Part shown: positions 5,183-5,274 of the stretch, piece by piece
How positions within the stretch are numbered: position 1 is the stretch's first letter
How the letters are laid out: each line of letters starts with the position of its first letter
From: Acetobacteraceae bacterium
Lineage (GTDB): Bacteria > Pseudomonadota > Alphaproteobacteria > Acetobacterales > Acetobacteraceae
Direction of reading: 5' to 3'
DNA: 5,274 nucleotides
Assembly (NCBI GenBank): GCA_947476855.1
Contig: CANJSR010000359.1
Span: 1-5,274, forward strand
The notes under the pieces: generated by a model
Told to the model about the DNA's origin: nothing
Database searches by the model: none
The model's input: the letters and a program-made list of their open reading frames with translations, nothing else
Position numbers and translations under genes: made by a program

Positions 5183-5274
5183 ATGGCTGCCCGAACCTCG
5201 ACCATGGCGGCTCGCCGCCTCGCCTCGCCCGCCCTGAAACTGATCATGAGCCGGCGGGCCGCCGAGGTCGGCGC
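5183..5274 (+). CDS. ftsK: Partial CDS, probable N-terminus of DNA translocase FtsK
   Basis: Only the first 30 codons are present; the gene runs off the window. The segment is basic and Ala-rich, with RRLASPALKLIMSRRAAEVG leading toward what should be a membrane segment. This resembles the short positively charged leader before the four-helix membrane domain of alphaproteobacterial FtsK. From general knowledge, ftsK often lies near amtB in Rhodospirillales, which supports the call. FtsK pumps chromosomal DNA at the division septum and activates XerCD recombination at dif. AGGA (5176-5179) is only 3 nt from the ATG at 5183, a short spacing; an in-frame ATG at 5204 is an alternative. Little sequence is available, so another membrane protein cannot be excluded. 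Confidence 0.5.
   Translation, partial: MAARTSTMAARRLASPALKLIMSRRAAEVG

Overview
This window is high-GC (roughly two thirds G+C) chromosomal DNA from an alphaproteobacterium. The Rrf2/NsrR-type regulator, the UbiH-like hydroxylase next to an ammonium channel, and the G+C-rich triple-hairpin repeats at gene ends would fit Acetobacteraceae or Rhodospirillales, but I infer this from gene content and style, not from a marker gene.

Left half (1-2181): a leftward Rrf2/NsrR-like regulator (139-540) is divergent from a tight rightward three-gene operon. The operon encodes a group III truncated haemoglobin (621-1115), a 5-formyltetrahydrofolate cyclo-ligase-family protein (1112-1768) and a stand-alone PAS protein (1765-2181), each pair joined by a 4-base ATGA stop/start overlap. 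The 80-bp divergent promoter region carries an ATACCTGT-N13-ACAGGTAT inverted repeat plus further GGTA/TACC half-sites, a good candidate operator for the regulator. The regulator has the C-X7-C-X5-C cluster expected for a NO-sensing Fe-S cluster. I read this as a nitrosative-stress or haem-gas module: regulator, haem protein, folate-repair-like enzyme and a possible sensor domain.

Middle (2182-2425): the convergent gene ends meet in an elaborate structured region. Directly after each of three stop codons (regulator, PAS protein, hydroxylase) lies the same element: three consecutive strong hairpins with 3-nt loops, in the same orientation relative to the gene it follows. Two facing elements are joined by a perfect 23-bp inverted repeat (2270-2292 / 2319-2341). 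The left edge of the window seems to cut through the apex of a second such convergent element.

Right half (2426-5274): a leftward UbiH/COQ6-family FAD hydroxylase (2426-3652) is divergent from amtB (3847-5109). The gap holds a near-consensus sigma-54 -24/-12 promoter for amtB. This Amt protein has Glu in place of the first histidine of the twin-His pore motif. A PII (glnK) gene is not present beside it. The window ends in the first 30 codons of a gene that looks like the N-terminus of FtsK.
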